The position numbers were made by a program, and so were the translations under genes. Shown piece by piece: positions 38,091 to 47,181 of a stretch of 64,000 bases of DNA (positions are counted from its first letter, which is position 1; each line of letters begins with the position of its first letter). The DNA is from Vibrio sp. S9_S30 (GTDB lineage: Bacteria > Pseudomonadota > Gammaproteobacteria > Enterobacterales > Vibrionaceae), in the NCBI RefSeq assembly GCF_014694455.1, contig NZ_JAAUWT010000011.1, positions 1 through 64,000 on the forward strand, written 5' to 3'. The notes beneath the pieces are model-generated. The model saw nothing but the letters and a program-made list of their open reading frames with translations, was not told the origin of the DNA and searched no databases.

Positions 38091-38714
38091 ATGAAAATCC
38101 TCATTTTACATGGCTTATACATGCACGGTTTGGTCATGCAGCCTTTAAGCCAACGCCTTCGCAAACTCGGGTATGAAACGCAAGTGATCAGCTATAACTC
38201 TGTCACTATCGATGAAGATAAGCTGTTCCGCACCATTGATTCTGCCCTAGATCGAACGCAAAAAAACATACTGGTCGGGCACAGCCTGGGTGGCGTTGTA
38301 ATTAAAAACTACCTTGCCTCGCGTTCCCCCTCCCCATCGCTTGTCTCCCATGTCATCGCTATTGGTTCTCCACTTAAAGGGGCGTCTATTATTGGCAAAA
38401 TTCAAGAGTTAGGCTTGGGAGCCATGTTAGGTAATACACCGGAATTTGGACTAGAAAAACACGACGACGTATGGCGCTACCCGCAAAAACTGGGCAGCAT
38501 TGCCGGAACGCTCCCACTGGGCATGCGAACTTTATTGTTGATGGATAACAACACCCTGTCAGATGGCACGGTAACGGTAGAAGAAACACAAATAGAAGGC
38601 ATGACCGATCACCTAAAAACCCAATCTAGCCACACCAGCATGATATACAATCACTACCTTCCGAATCAGATCGATCACTTTATTCGGCAAAACCACTTCC
38701 GTCACACTCATTAG
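38091..38714 (+). CDS. Alpha/beta hydrolase, lipase-like
   Basis: A 207-residue cytosolic hydrolase starting MKILILHGLYMHGLVMQPLS. The nucleophile elbow is GHSLGG (ILVGHSLGGVVIKNYLAS), as in PGAP1/DUF676-like lipases and acyltransferases, and candidate Asp and C-terminal His residues are in line. I chose 38091 because CAGGAGA lies eight bases upstream; the longer frame from 37980 lacks a ribosome site. Substrate unknown. Confidence 0.82.
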   Translation: MKILILHGLYMHGLVMQPLSQRLRKLGYETQVISYNSVTIDEDKLFRTIDSALDRTQKNILVGHSLGGVVIKNYLASRSPSPSLVSHVIAIGSPLKGASIIGKIQELGLGAMLGNTPEFGLEKHDDVWRYPQKLGSIAGTLPLGMRTLLLMDNNTLSDGTVTVEETQIEGMTDHLKTQSSHTSMIYNHYLPNQIDHFIRQNHFRHTH

Positions 38715-38976
38715 AGGAAGTCGACCACTTTGTCCCTTAATACGAGAGCGCTCAGGTAGTGAATGTCTAATACCTATATTGTTCGTCTGTCTGCCATTCT
38801 ATTCGATGGCGAACCCAACCATAAAGAGCAGTGCAGATACGCACAAATAATAGATATAACATTCTGATTAAAAAGAAGTTTATAGTCTGTCGTGTAACTC
38901 GCAAATTTCTTAAACACATTCACTATAAAGAAATAACATGTTTTATCATTAAGCCCCCATAACAAAGGACTTAAAA

Positions 38977-39696
38977 ATGAAAAAACTGGCTTTCCTCATT
39001 TCTTCGACTCTTCTCGTAACCGCGTGTGGTGGAGGTGATGATGGTGTATCTTCAACGTCTGATAATAGCAAAACAAAAATCACTACCAATAGCATAACCA
39101 AAATGTCTAACAGCATTAACGCCATTGATTTTAATACTGTGCTTAGTGTTGCGAATGATGTTCTCAACAACAGCCATCAAAGTGCGTCTCCCACAACAAG
39201 TGATCTTTCTAAAACGACAGCATGTTTTAACCATTCTGGAGAAGTGGTGTTAACCACTAACGGCAATGAAATGGCTAATAATGGCACTCTATCCATTAAT
39301 AGCTGTAGCTTATCGTACGATCTAAATATTAAAGTAAACGGCAAGCTGGACTACTCTAAGGCTGGAAGTGCTTATTCTCTCACTGGATTCTTTAGCATTA
39401 GAGACGAAAATAGAGCTGAAGAGTTGGTATCGTTCAAAAATATCGACCTTAAGTATGCCGCTCCAAGCTTAACTTTCCATTCGATTATCTCAGCAGACGG
39501 TGAGACACATGGAATAACCATCAAGCATTCCACTGATAGCGACAACGTAATGTCTACAACAAGCATAAAAGTTGATGGAGCAGAAGGAACGTGGTTCCAA
39601 ATCGATCAAACCACATCATCAGACAGGTTAAGCTGCAAACTGACACAAAGCTCAAATCTTAGCTTTTCCTCAAGCGATGCTTGTAGCACATTCTAA
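38977..39696 (+). CDS. Putative lipoprotein, Ser/Thr-rich
   Basis: A 239-residue protein with a type II signal peptide and lipobox LLVTAC (Cys near residue 17) followed by GGGDDG, which favours outer-membrane sorting. The rest is Ser/Thr/Asn-rich and beta-like, with four further Cys that could form disulfides (TACFNHSG, INSCSLSY, LSCKLTQ, DACSTF). No family is recognised. The 262 bases upstream hold its promoter and no other gene. Confidence 0.78.
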   Translation: MKKLAFLISSTLLVTACGGGDDGVSSTSDNSKTKITTNSITKMSNSINAIDFNTVLSVANDVLNNSHQSASPTTSDLSKTTACFNHSGEVVLTTNGNEMANNGTLSINSCSLSYDLNIKVNGKLDYSKAGSAYSLTGFFSIRDENRAEELVSFKNIDLKYAAPSLTFHSIISADGETHGITIKHSTDSDNVMSTTSIKVDGAEGTWFQIDQTTSSDRLSCKLTQSSNLSFSSSDACSTF

Positions 39697-39785
39697 CGTT
39701 TGATTCGTTTGGCACTACATCGCCAAATCTAATCCGCTAAAAAAACTGAGTGAACTCAATCAGCTTTTAGCACAAACCTTTAAAT

Positions 39786-39822
39786 CAATCAGGGGATTTA
39801 CAATGTAAATCCCCTGATTTTT
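39786..39822. terminator. Bidirectional terminator (lipoprotein / nfsA)
   Basis: AATCAGGGGATTTAC and GTAAATCCCCTGATT form a 15-bp perfect stem around three bases, followed by TTT on the plus strand and by T-rich sequence on the minus strand. It separates the convergent lipoprotein and nfsA genes; the nfsA stop is at 39827. Confidence 0.92.
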
Positions 39823-39826
39823 GAAC

Positions 39827-40549
39827 TCACTTAATCGCCAGCCCTTTTCCATTCAAGTAGCCTTTGATATGAGGCCTAGATTCTTCCGAAAGTTTGCCTG
39901 TGATTTGCTCCGACCATGTAACGTTTTTGTTGTTACCGCTCCGGCTTGAGTAGTATTGCAACATGGTTTGGTCGTACTCCCTAACCTTGTTTTTATCTAA
40001 GGGCTGGTACGTGTTTTCATGCACAATCACCCCAGGGCTTAGCCTTGGTTTGACTTCGGGGTTTTGGTCTGGGTGCCCTAAACACATACCAAACAAAACC
40101 GCAGTATGTGGGGGCAACTCCAGCAGTTCATCCACTTCTTGAGCACAGTTTCTTAACCCACCAATGTACACCCCCCCTAACCCCATTGATTCCGCAGCCA
40201 ATAGGCAGTTTTGAGCCATGATCCCCGCGTCCACGGCGCCAATCAACGTCAGTTCGGTAAATTCGGGTTTAACGTTCTCGTTCATTTCAACATGACGTTG
40301 CAAGTCGATGCAAAACACCAAAAACTCTGGGGCGGTGCCTACGTATTTTTGACCACCTGAAAACGTCACCAAAGCGTCACGTTTCACTGGATCGGTTACG
40401 CGAATGATGGTGTTGACCTGTAACAAACTGGAAGACGATGCCGCAATACCCGCTCGAATAATGGTATCCAGCTGTTCTTTGGTCACGGCTTCTTGAGTAA
40501 ATGCACGAATCGAACGATGAGAAAGAATGGTGTCGATAGTTGAGTTCAT
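39827..40549 (-). CDS. nfsA: NADPH nitroreductase / flavin reductase (NfsA-Frp type)
   Basis: A 240-residue FMN-dependent homodimeric reductase. It matches the NfsA/Frp group in length and motifs: HRSIRAFT, AASSSSLLQVNTIIRVTD, GAVDAGIMAQNCLLAAESMG, LGGVYIGGLRN, GMCLGHPDQNPEVKPRL and the NADPH-binding tail YYSSRSGNN. From memory it is closer to the Vibrio harveyi flavin reductase Frp than to E. coli NfsA. It reduces quinones, nitro compounds or free FMN with NADPH. I prefer the ATG at 40549 (GGAAT spacing) over the one at 40555. NfsA belongs to the SoxR-linked oxidative response in enterics; soxR is 3 kb away. Confidence 0.9.
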   Translation of the reverse strand: MNSTIDTILSHRSIRAFTQEAVTKEQLDTIIRAGIAASSSSLLQVNTIIRVTDPVKRDALVTFSGGQKYVGTAPEFLVFCIDLQRHVEMNENVKPEFTELTLIGAVDAGIMAQNCLLAAESMGLGGVYIGGLRNCAQEVDELLELPPHTAVLFGMCLGHPDQNPEVKPRLSPGVIVHENTYQPLDKNKVREYDQTMLQYYSSRSGNNKNVTWSEQITGKLSEESRPHIKGYLNGKGLAIK

Positions 40550-40652
40550 AAGCATTCCATATTAAGGGAGATGAGCGTGAGTAACATTCACAACAACCTT
40601 TTATAAATAAATTCCAAAACGATGTCGAATACCGCGATCGCAAAGCCAATAA

Positions 40653-42308
40653 TTACAAGCGAGGTTGCGATTCAACGACGCCACTTTCGAGTTTTCTCTC
40701 ATTCGATTCTTGAATAATGCGCTCTATTTCTAGCGTTTCCTCTTCATCTGCACCGTCCAATAACGCCTCATAAATCCGAGCATTGATCCTGGCTTTTCGC
40801 AGTAAGAAGAAATCGTGTAATGAATAAGCGATTTCTAGCCTTCGTTGAGGATATTGATTGATCAGCTCACCCAAAAGCGCACCGGATTGCTTAGGGTACG
40901 CCAGCGTAATATTAATGGCCACATCGCTAGCATTTAGCGATGACCCTTGCAGCGCAGTGCGGAACAGCACGCCTGGGTCGGTTGGGTTTTGACCCAGAGC
41001 CGCTACCAACAACTTGAGCTCTGGGTCTGCAATGTCGGTGTATTTGAAATCCAACATAGGATCTAACTCGGCGGTTCCCGTGGGAATGGGCTGCACATTC
41101 ACTTGATAGTGGCTGACCGCTTCTAATGTGTCGGTCCGCACAAAGAGTTTGCGGAACAACAAGAAACCAAACACAAATAAGTGAACCACAATGAGATAGT
41201 AGTAAAGCCAAACAATGGAAAACTCATTCATAAGATAGCCAGCAATGATGGGACCAGTTACTCCACCAATCCCCACCAATACTTGCATGGTACTTGTCGC
41301 TGGCATTGCCTCTTTGGGCTGGATGTGGTCAAACACCTGAGTCACGGCAAGTGGGAACAGCGCAACGCCAGAGCCACCCGACACCCAAAATAGGACAGCG
41401 AGCATTTCAATCGGCATTGGCACATAATTCTCTAAAATGATCAACGAATTGCTGATCATCCCCATAAACATGAGCCCCGACGCAATAACGCGCTTGTCGT
41501 ACCTATCTGCTAGCCATCCTGTCGGAAACTGAGTCAACAACCCGCCCATTTGGTATGAACCCAAAATCAGCGATAGCCAGATTCCAGATATGCCCTTACC
41601 GTAGGCGTACAACGAAATTAAGGATACGCTCGCGGCGTTAATCAACCCAGCACAAAAACAAGAAAGGGTGCCAGAAGGGGAATAGTTCCAAAGTTTTTTG
41701 ATGGTAAGAGGCGCACTTTTTTCCGGTAATTCAGGCATTGGTAATCGACTCATCGACATAATGATGAGAGCAATGCACAAAAACACGGAAATAACCCCAA
41801 AAATTCGGGGATCTTGCGCGCCCGAAAATGCGATCAAAAAAGGAGCGGTACCAAAGCCAATCGCGAAGCAAATTTGATAGGTGCCATACACTCTGCCGCG
41901 GTTACTGCGATCACTCAATACATTAAGCCAGCTTTCTAAGGTAATAAAACTGGTGACATAACACACACCCGCGATCATTCTTAGCACCGACGTGACATAG
42001 ATGTCGCTTGAATAACTGTGCAAAACCGACACGATAGCCAACATAGCCGCCATCGAGGCAAACGCTCGAATATGCCCAACACGCAACACCACTTTTGAAC
42101 CAAATAAACCCGCACAAATGGCCCCTACGGCAAACATACTCATCGCTAAACCGATTTCAGAAGAATCAAACCCGCCGTCTTTTAAGCGAATCGGCAACAT
42201 GACATAAAGCAAGTTATGGCTGATCGCAAACGCAAAAATAGCGAACAAAATAGGTCTTATACGGATGAATATGTTGCTTCTCATAGGCATTATGGACTTT
42301 TTAGACAA
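40653..42308 (-). CDS. MFS transporter with extended C-terminal domain
   Basis: A 551-residue protein: twelve predicted helices in about residues 15-400 (opening SHNLLYVMLPIRL; SDRSNRGRVYGTYQ in the helix 4-5 loop and GWLADRYDKRVI in the later loop), close to the YcaD-like MFS group. An extra cytosolic tail of about 150 residues follows (from VRTDTLEAVSHYQ to the end). It includes DPELKLLVAALGQNPTDPGV and an acidic helix LLDGADEEETLEIERII. MFS proteins usually end near 400 residues, so the tail may regulate transport. Substrate unknown. Confidence 0.85.
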   Translation of the reverse strand: MSKKSIMPMRSNIFIRIRPILFAIFAFAISHNLLYVMLPIRLKDGGFDSSEIGLAMSMFAVGAICAGLFGSKVVLRVGHIRAFASMAAMLAIVSVLHSYSSDIYVTSVLRMIAGVCYVTSFITLESWLNVLSDRSNRGRVYGTYQICFAIGFGTAPFLIAFSGAQDPRIFGVISVFLCIALIIMSMSRLPMPELPEKSAPLTIKKLWNYSPSGTLSCFCAGLINAASVSLISLYAYGKGISGIWLSLILGSYQMGGLLTQFPTGWLADRYDKRVIASGLMFMGMISNSLIILENYVPMPIEMLAVLFWVSGGSGVALFPLAVTQVFDHIQPKEAMPATSTMQVLVGIGGVTGPIIAGYLMNEFSIVWLYYYLIVVHLFVFGFLLFRKLFVRTDTLEAVSHYQVNVQPIPTGTAELDPMLDFKYTDIADPELKLLVAALGQNPTDPGVLFRTALQGSSLNASDVAINITLAYPKQSGALLGELINQYPQRRLEIAYSLHDFFLLRKARINARIYEALLDGADEEETLEIERIIQESNERKLESGVVESQPRL

Positions 42309-42528
42309 TCAATTGATGGCAAGAATTGCTGATTAAAGCATCAACTACAACATAGCACAGGTTAAAAGCCAGCCAGCCCATTAAAAAGGATAAATATCAG
42401 ACAATCCGGTGAAGTTGTGCACAATCTCAAGTGCGAGAGCGCAATATGCATGGCGAAAATTGAAGATCGCATTCACCCAAAATTCACGGTAAGGTGAGCC
42501 AAACTTAAAACCAATACGGAATATCAAG

Positions 42529-43185
42529 ATGCTTAGCTACGTCGAAGTTGAACCGACTACAGAAGCCACGGCCAGTGTAATTTGGCTGCACGGTCTTGGC
42601 TCAAATGGTCACGATTTTGAAGCCATTCTTCCTGAACTGAAATTACCCACCGATGCCCCTGTGCGCTTTATTTTCCCGCACTCCCCTTCCATTCCTGTCA
42701 CTGTTAACGGCGGAATGGTGATGCCAGCGTGGTACGACATTATTGAAATGGGCGCAGGGAGAAAATTGAATTCGCAGCAGCTCATCGACTCCGCCCATCA
42801 AGTGGTGGAATTGATTAAGCAAGAACAAAAGCGTGGAATTGCGTCAAACCGCATCATACTTGCAGGGTTTTCTCAAGGTGGCGCGGTGGCATACCATGCA
42901 GCATTAAGCTACGACCAGCCATTGGCTGGCTTGCTAGCGCTTTCCACGTATTTTCCTACCTCTGACGCCATCGAATACTCAGAAGCAAACAAAGCGTTAC
43001 CCATAGAGATCATGCATGGCAGCTATGATCCCGTTGTTTTCCCAGCCATGGGCGAAGAAGCCAAAACCGATTTAGAAGCCGCAGGGTACACACCCAATTG
43101 GCGCACTTACCCAATGGAACATCAGGTATGCATGCCGCAAATTAAAGACATTTCTGAGTGGTTGCACCGCCTACTCAACCTTTAA
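42529..43185 (+). CDS. Carboxylesterase (EstB / phospholipase family)
   Basis: A 218-residue alpha/beta hydrolase of the DUF/PF02230 carboxylesterase group: IWLHGLGSNGHDFEAILPEL, PHSPSIPVTVNGG, the elbow GFSQGGAV near residue 117, then GSYDPVV (catalytic Asp) and MEHQV (catalytic His). It hydrolyses short-chain carboxylic or acyl esters in the cytosol. It stands alone. A GC-rich hairpin at about 43211-43233 (cgtgcggg/cccgcacg) follows without a T-run. Confidence 0.88.
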   Translation: MLSYVEVEPTTEATASVIWLHGLGSNGHDFEAILPELKLPTDAPVRFIFPHSPSIPVTVNGGMVMPAWYDIIEMGAGRKLNSQQLIDSAHQVVELIKQEQKRGIASNRIILAGFSQGGAVAYHAALSYDQPLAGLLALSTYFPTSDAIEYSEANKALPIEIMHGSYDPVVFPAMGEEAKTDLEAAGYTPNWRTYPMEHQVCMPQIKDISEWLHRLLNL

Positions 43186-43357
43186 ATCGGCGTTAAACCA
43201 TGTCATTCCACGTGCGGGATCCCAACCCGCACGACTTACCTAACGGAATGCGGCTCTTCCCCTACACGGCTATCACGAAAGAATGGGCTATTGTACGCCA
43301 CTAGAAGGAGCGACCCGCCCCATTCGAATAGCGACGGCAAACGGATAAGAGGTTCGC

Positions 43358-43795
43358 CTACTCCCCCGTGCAACCAAGCCAGTTTTCCCCTTTGTGAGCG
43401 TCACCATACTGATCTTGGGGGTTGCGAAGCGCGCAATTGTCCAAAGACAAACAACCGCAACCAATGCACCCACCCAAATCATTCTGAAGCGCCTGCAAAC
43501 GACGGATTCTGTCTTCTAACATCGCGTGCCAACGGCTCGCCAGTGTATCCCATTCTTTTTTGTTTGGTGCTTGGTGTTTAGGTAAGTGCGACAATGCCTG
43601 AGAAATCTCCTCTAACGACAAGCCAACTTGCTGGGCAGCTTTGATCACCGCAATTCTACGCAAGACACTGCGGTGAAACCGCCGCTGATTGCCAGCGTTC
43701 CGCCAACTGGATATCAGCCCTTTTTGTTCATAGAAGTGAATTGCTGACACTTTCACCCCAGCTCGTTTAGCGACTTCGCCAACACCTATGTCCAT
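43358..43795 (-). CDS. soxR: Redox-sensing regulator SoxR
   Basis: A 145-residue MerR-family activator. N-terminal winged HTH (VGEVAKRAGVKVSAIHFYEQ then KGLI), a dimerisation helix, and the [2Fe-2S] cluster motif CIGCGCLSLDNC near residues 119-130, which is the SoxR signature CxxCxCxxxxxC. Oxidation or nitrosylation of the cluster activates the promoter of a target gene. It is divergent from an MFS gene whose promoter contains a SoxR box. No soxS is present, as is usual outside enterics. Confidence 0.95.
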   Translation of the reverse strand: MDIGVGEVAKRAGVKVSAIHFYEQKGLISSWRNAGNQRRFHRSVLRRIAVIKAAQQVGLSLEEISQALSHLPKHQAPNKKEWDTLASRWHAMLEDRIRRLQALQNDLGGCIGCGCLSLDNCALRNPQDQYGDAHKGENWLGCTGE

Positions 43796-43825
43796 ATATC
43801 ACCTACAAAAAGATCAAAAAAGACC

Positions 43826-43856
43826 TTTACCTCAACTTAACTTGAGGTTTTAGAGT
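43826..43856 (+). promoter_or_regulatory. SoxR box within a 19-bp-spaced promoter
   Basis: CCTCAACTTAACTTGAGG at 43830-43847 differs at one base from the soxS operator core CCTCAAGTTAACTTGAGG. It sits between a -35-like TTTACC (43826-43831) and a -10-like TAGAGT (43851-43856), with a 19-bp spacer. That is the lengthened spacing typical of MerR/SoxR-activated promoters. The promoter faces the MFS gene at 43893. Confidence 0.85.
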
Positions 43857-43892
43857 AGCACGCAAACCTAAAGAATTCACGAAGGAAAAAGA

Positions 43893-45086
43893 ATGAAAAA
43901 CAAAACCTTTCCCTACTTAGTTGGCCGCTTTTTTGATGGTATTTCATCGGGGCTTTTCATGATGGCGCTGCCTTGGGTGATTCTCTCTCAACCCAATATG
44001 GGCACGTTCGTTGCCATGGTCGCGCTCTTATGTACCGCCGTTTCATTTGTGGCAACACCGTTCTTTTCGACGTTGATTGATCGCCATTCTCGTAAGAATT
44101 TATTGGTGATCAATCAAGTCATACAAGCCTTAACCGCTGCCATTGTGGTTATCGCGTATTCACTCGATGCAGGATCACATTGGTTACTGGCTGGAGCTCA
44201 GCTGGTGATATGGGTATCCAGTAACCTAGCATGGTCGACCAACAACGCGTTCACTCAAGAAAACTACGACTCACATGAATATGCGTCCATTTCTGGTTAC
44301 CAAGAGGTGGTCATGCAGGGCACCACTTTGGGGGCTGGCGCGTTAGGTGTGATGCTTTTGGAGCTATGGAGCATGTGGGAATTTGCGTTGTTCGCGGCGA
44401 TCGCATCGGGCATAGCCTCTATTGCTTACTGGCTTACCCCGTATCGTAGAAAGCTAAGAAAAACCCAAGCTGTACCTTTCTTTGCTCAGTTAAAAGAGAG
44501 CAAGAGCCTCTTCGCCAACGCGCCGCGTTTCTATGCTTTCATTCTGTTGTCTTGCTTGTCGTACCCAATACTGACGTTTTTAGGAAAACTCGTCCCCATT
44601 TGGTTTTCTGAAGCGGGGATTTCAGGAGAATGGCTCGCGGGGTACAACATCAGTTTCGGCTTGGGCTCGTTAATTACAGGGCTGTTGGTTCGCAAAATTC
44701 TGGCGGAAGCATCACACCAAAAGACCATGCAATACTCCATGTTTGTAGTGGGCGTAATGTTGGTCGGAATGTCGATTTATCAGCACCCAGTTTACTTAAT
44801 GGCGTTTACAGTGGGCTTTGGGTTCTTTAATGCGCTTAACCGCATTGCGAGAACCAATTGGATGCACCACAGTGTGAAGGTGTCTGAACGTGGCCGGGTC
44901 GAAGGCGGATTGGCTTTGTTTTCAACTTTGGTGCAATCACTGAGTTATGTACTCATCGCTTTTCTTAGTCATTATGAGATAACTCGGTATGGATTCGTCA
45001 TTGCAGCCGTCATTGTTATCGCTGCCGCTATCATCATGACCTTCTTAACCAAAAGCCGCCAGTTTACCGAGCAACCGGTTACCTAA
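43893..45086 (+). CDS. SoxR-controlled MFS efflux transporter
   Basis: A 397-residue protein with about 12 predicted membrane segments: FFDGISSGLFMMALPWVIL at the N-terminus, loop motif LIDRHSRKNLL, then a polar central loop (PYRRKLRKTQAVPF). It belongs to the MFS_1/MdtM-like transporters of unassigned substrate. Its promoter contains a SoxR box 45 bases upstream, so it is very likely induced by redox-cycling compounds and probably exports them or their products. Ribosome site GAAGGA precedes the ATG. Confidence 0.88.
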   Translation: MKNKTFPYLVGRFFDGISSGLFMMALPWVILSQPNMGTFVAMVALLCTAVSFVATPFFSTLIDRHSRKNLLVINQVIQALTAAIVVIAYSLDAGSHWLLAGAQLVIWVSSNLAWSTNNAFTQENYDSHEYASISGYQEVVMQGTTLGAGALGVMLLELWSMWEFALFAAIASGIASIAYWLTPYRRKLRKTQAVPFFAQLKESKSLFANAPRFYAFILLSCLSYPILTFLGKLVPIWFSEAGISGEWLAGYNISFGLGSLITGLLVRKILAEASHQKTMQYSMFVVGVMLVGMSIYQHPVYLMAFTVGFGFFNALNRIARTNWMHHSVKVSERGRVEGGLALFSTLVQSLSYVLIAFLSHYEITRYGFVIAAVIVIAAAIIMTFLTKSRQFTEQPVT

Positions 45087-45245
45087 ATTTCTGTCTTTAA
45101 TGGAAGAAAATCACGGTATAACAACACTATGAATAACACTGACAATTTCTAACCGAGTGTTGACATATGCACTCATCGGCACGGCAAACTCCATCGCGCT
45201 TACCTTCATTTCACTAAAAATCAATAAACCAATTCAGGAATGGCT

Positions 45246-45590
45246 ATGGAGTTTACCCAACAAGATCGCGAAGCACTTTATCAGGTCTGGATGTCGCAAA
45301 AGGCAAAAATGCGCATGACTCAAATGGAAATCACCAAACGACTTGGGATCAGCCAAATCGATTTTTCCGAGCTTTTAAGAGGGAGTGCGCGGTTGGAGCC
45401 TGCTTTTGTTGAACAGTTTTGCAACCAATTACATGTCGACCCAAAATCGGTTATCCCTTCATTGAAAAACAGCGAGAACGCAGGGCAAGTGATCTACTTA
45501 AAAAGTCGCATCACCGTTGATGGGGAGATCCAAAAAACCTACGTTGAAGGAAATCAAGTCGTTGTGGAGTATGCACACACGCTAAGCTAA
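45246..45590 (+). CDS. Small HTH (XRE-like) DNA-binding protein
   Basis: A 114-residue protein starting MEFTQQDREALYQVWMSQ. It contains a lambda-repressor-like HTH (MTQMEITKRLGISQIDFSEL then LRGSARLEP, about residues 25-65) and a short beta C-terminus. I prefer the ATG at 45246, with CAGGA at the right distance, over the one at 45240. No neighbour is clearly controlled by it. Confidence 0.75.
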   Translation: MEFTQQDREALYQVWMSQKAKMRMTQMEITKRLGISQIDFSELLRGSARLEPAFVEQFCNQLHVDPKSVIPSLKNSENAGQVIYLKSRITVDGEIQKTYVEGNQVVVEYAHTLS

Positions 45591-45645
45591 TGCCGATACA
45601 GAGGGTTCAAATCTGTTGAAAGAAAAGAGGAAATACCAATGCATT

Positions 45646-45673
45646 AAAAACCCTTCCAAAATTGAAAGGGTTC
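45646..45673 (-). terminator. yghU terminator
   Basis: AACCCTT and AAGGGTT flank a short loop; on the minus strand the stem is followed by TTTTT. It lies about 70 bases beyond the yghU stop. Confidence 0.75.
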
Positions 45674-45701
45674 ATAACGTGCTCTCAATAATTAAAACGA
45701 C

Positions 45702-45748
45702 CAACGTTTAAGACAATCAACGTTTAAGACAATCAATACTTAAGACGG
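45702..45748. repeat. 16-bp tandem repeat over the yghU stop
   Basis: CAACGTTTAAGACAAT occurs at 45702-45717 and 45718-45733, with a degenerate third copy at 45734-45748 that contains the yghU stop codon. On the minus strand each unit carries a TAA after gtct, so the gene's end appears to have been copied repeatedly. Confidence 0.85.
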
Positions 45749-46600
45749 CTTTTTCGCCAACACTTCATCAATATCGGCAGCCGAGTGACGTTCTGGTACT
45801 TGCTCCCACTCTTCTCCCCATGCACGGTTAACTATTCGACCACGTTGCACGGCGGGACGCTGAGCAATGTCTTTTGCCCAGCGCATCAGGTTGGGGTAGC
45901 TCTCTACACCTAAAAACTCAGCAGCATCATAAAGAACGCCAAGCACAAGGTTGCCATACCACGGCCACGTTGCGATATCCGCAATGCTGTATTCATCGCC
46001 ACCTAAGTATTTGTTATTCGCAAGGCGCTTATCCAAGACATCGAGCTGACGCTTAGCTTCCATAGAAAAGCGATTGATCGGGTACTCAAACTTCTCTGGC
46101 GCGTAGGAATAAAAATGACCAAAGCCACCGCCTAAATACGGTGCCGACCCTTGCAGCCAAAACAGCCAATTCAACACTTCTGTGCGTGCTTTCGGCTCTT
46201 TAGGCAATAACTGCCCAAACTTGTCTGCCAAATAAAGCAAAATACCGCCCGATTCAAATACATTTACTGGCTCACTGCCTGAGCGATCCACCAGCGCTGG
46301 GATTTTCGAGTTAGGGTTAACACTCACAAAACCTGAACCAAACTGGTCACCATCGCCAATTTTGATTAAATACGCATCGTATTCCGCTTCGGTCACGCCA
46401 AGTGCCAAAAGTTCTTCCAACATAATGGTGACTTTCTGCCCATTTGGGGTGCCCATGGAGTAGAGCTGTAGCGGGTGGTTCCCTACTGGCAGTGCTTGTT
46501 CATGCCGTGCACCCGAATCTGGTCTGTTAATGCTTGCCCACTGACCGCCATTTTCATCTTCCATCGTCCAAACTTTTGGTGGTGTATATTCGTTTGCCAT
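45740..46600 (-). CDS. yghU: Glutathione-dependent disulfide-bond oxidoreductase
   Basis: A 286-residue glutathione-S-transferase-fold protein of the Nu class, close to E. coli YghU (288): MANEYTPPKVWTMEDENGG, RPDSGARHEQALPVGNHPLQ, GTPNGQKVTIMLEELLALG, DGDQFGSGFVSVNPNSKIPA, ESGGILLYLADKFG and GGGFGHFYSYAP. YghU binds two glutathiones and reduces disulfides and organic hydroperoxides. It is transcribed alone; its promoter and first 11 codons are copied near 50.0 kb. Confidence 0.95.
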   Translation of the reverse strand: MANEYTPPKVWTMEDENGGQWASINRPDSGARHEQALPVGNHPLQLYSMGTPNGQKVTIMLEELLALGVTEAEYDAYLIKIGDGDQFGSGFVSVNPNSKIPALVDRSGSEPVNVFESGGILLYLADKFGQLLPKEPKARTEVLNWLFWLQGSAPYLGGGFGHFYSYAPEKFEYPINRFSMEAKRQLDVLDKRLANNKYLGGDEYSIADIATWPWYGNLVLGVLYDAAEFLGVESYPNLMRWAKDIAQRPAVQRGRIVNRAWGEEWEQVPERHSAADIDEVLAKKPS

Positions 46601-46697
46601 CTCAATTCCTTATCTGTGTGAGGAGGGGGGATATCTCTGAGCCTGAGATCAGCAGACCCTACCACATACATTAGGTCTTTTTTCTCAGTTAAAACCC
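46567..46697. repeat. yghU 5' segment duplicated at 50.03 kb
   Basis: From the eleventh codon of yghU through its ribosome site and leader to a T-rich stretch (cattaggtctttttt), the sequence is repeated at 50029-50160 with about six differences and one-base indels. The copy here is attached to the full yghU gene and is the presumed source. Confidence 0.9.
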
Positions 46698-47130
46698 CTA
46701 TCTGATATTTTTATTAGAACGATCGGTTATTTATAACTCATTGTTTAGAATAAAGCTAACTCATTAACGCAATCTTTAAAGCATGCGCTTAACCCCGAAA
46801 AGCACATCGCTATTTTGTGCTCTGGCGAGCAAATAATCTCAATGAAACAAGCACATCCATAGGTTTGAAGAATTTCCGCATCGAGCCGCTTAATTACGCT
46901 GAAAAACGTCGATTACTCCTCAAGACTAGACGCTCCCCTGCAAACACGCTTGGTAAACTTTTATTATTGAACACGATGCTAGGGTTATCAGAAAGGATAA
47001 GGGCTTTCTCACGCTAGAGCATGGACCATAGTTTTGGTAGTGGAGATGAAAAAACCTGAGGAGATACACCTCTCTTGCATCGCATTCAGTTAAGAAGAGA
47101 CACTGAAAGTAAGTAAGAAAAGAAGAAGTG
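46698..47130. other. Non-coding region with a 28-bp protease-gene scar
   Basis: No gene is seen. cactgaaagtaagtaagaaa followed by agaagaag (47101-47128) is an exact copy of 50979-51006, which lies inside the signal-peptide codons of the aspartic protease. The region holds the yghU promoter at its left and the end of the next hydrolase gene's transcript at its right. It looks like a rearrangement remnant. Confidence 0.65.
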
Positions 47131-47132
47131 GA

Positions 47133-47158
47133 AGACCAGCAGCTGGATCTGCTGGTCT
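47133..47158 (-). terminator. Terminator of the dienelactone-hydrolase-like gene
   Basis: AGACCAGCAG-ctggat-CTGCTGGTCT is a perfect 10-bp stem, 24 bases after the stop at 47182; the minus-strand downstream is T/C-rich rather than a pure T-run. Confidence 0.7.
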
Positions 47159-47181
47159 CCAATTTGCTAACCGTAAACCAC

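Noticed and set aside
43211..43233. Terminator after the carboxylesterase
   Set aside because: GC-rich stem but no T-run on either side, so left as an unproven hairpin.
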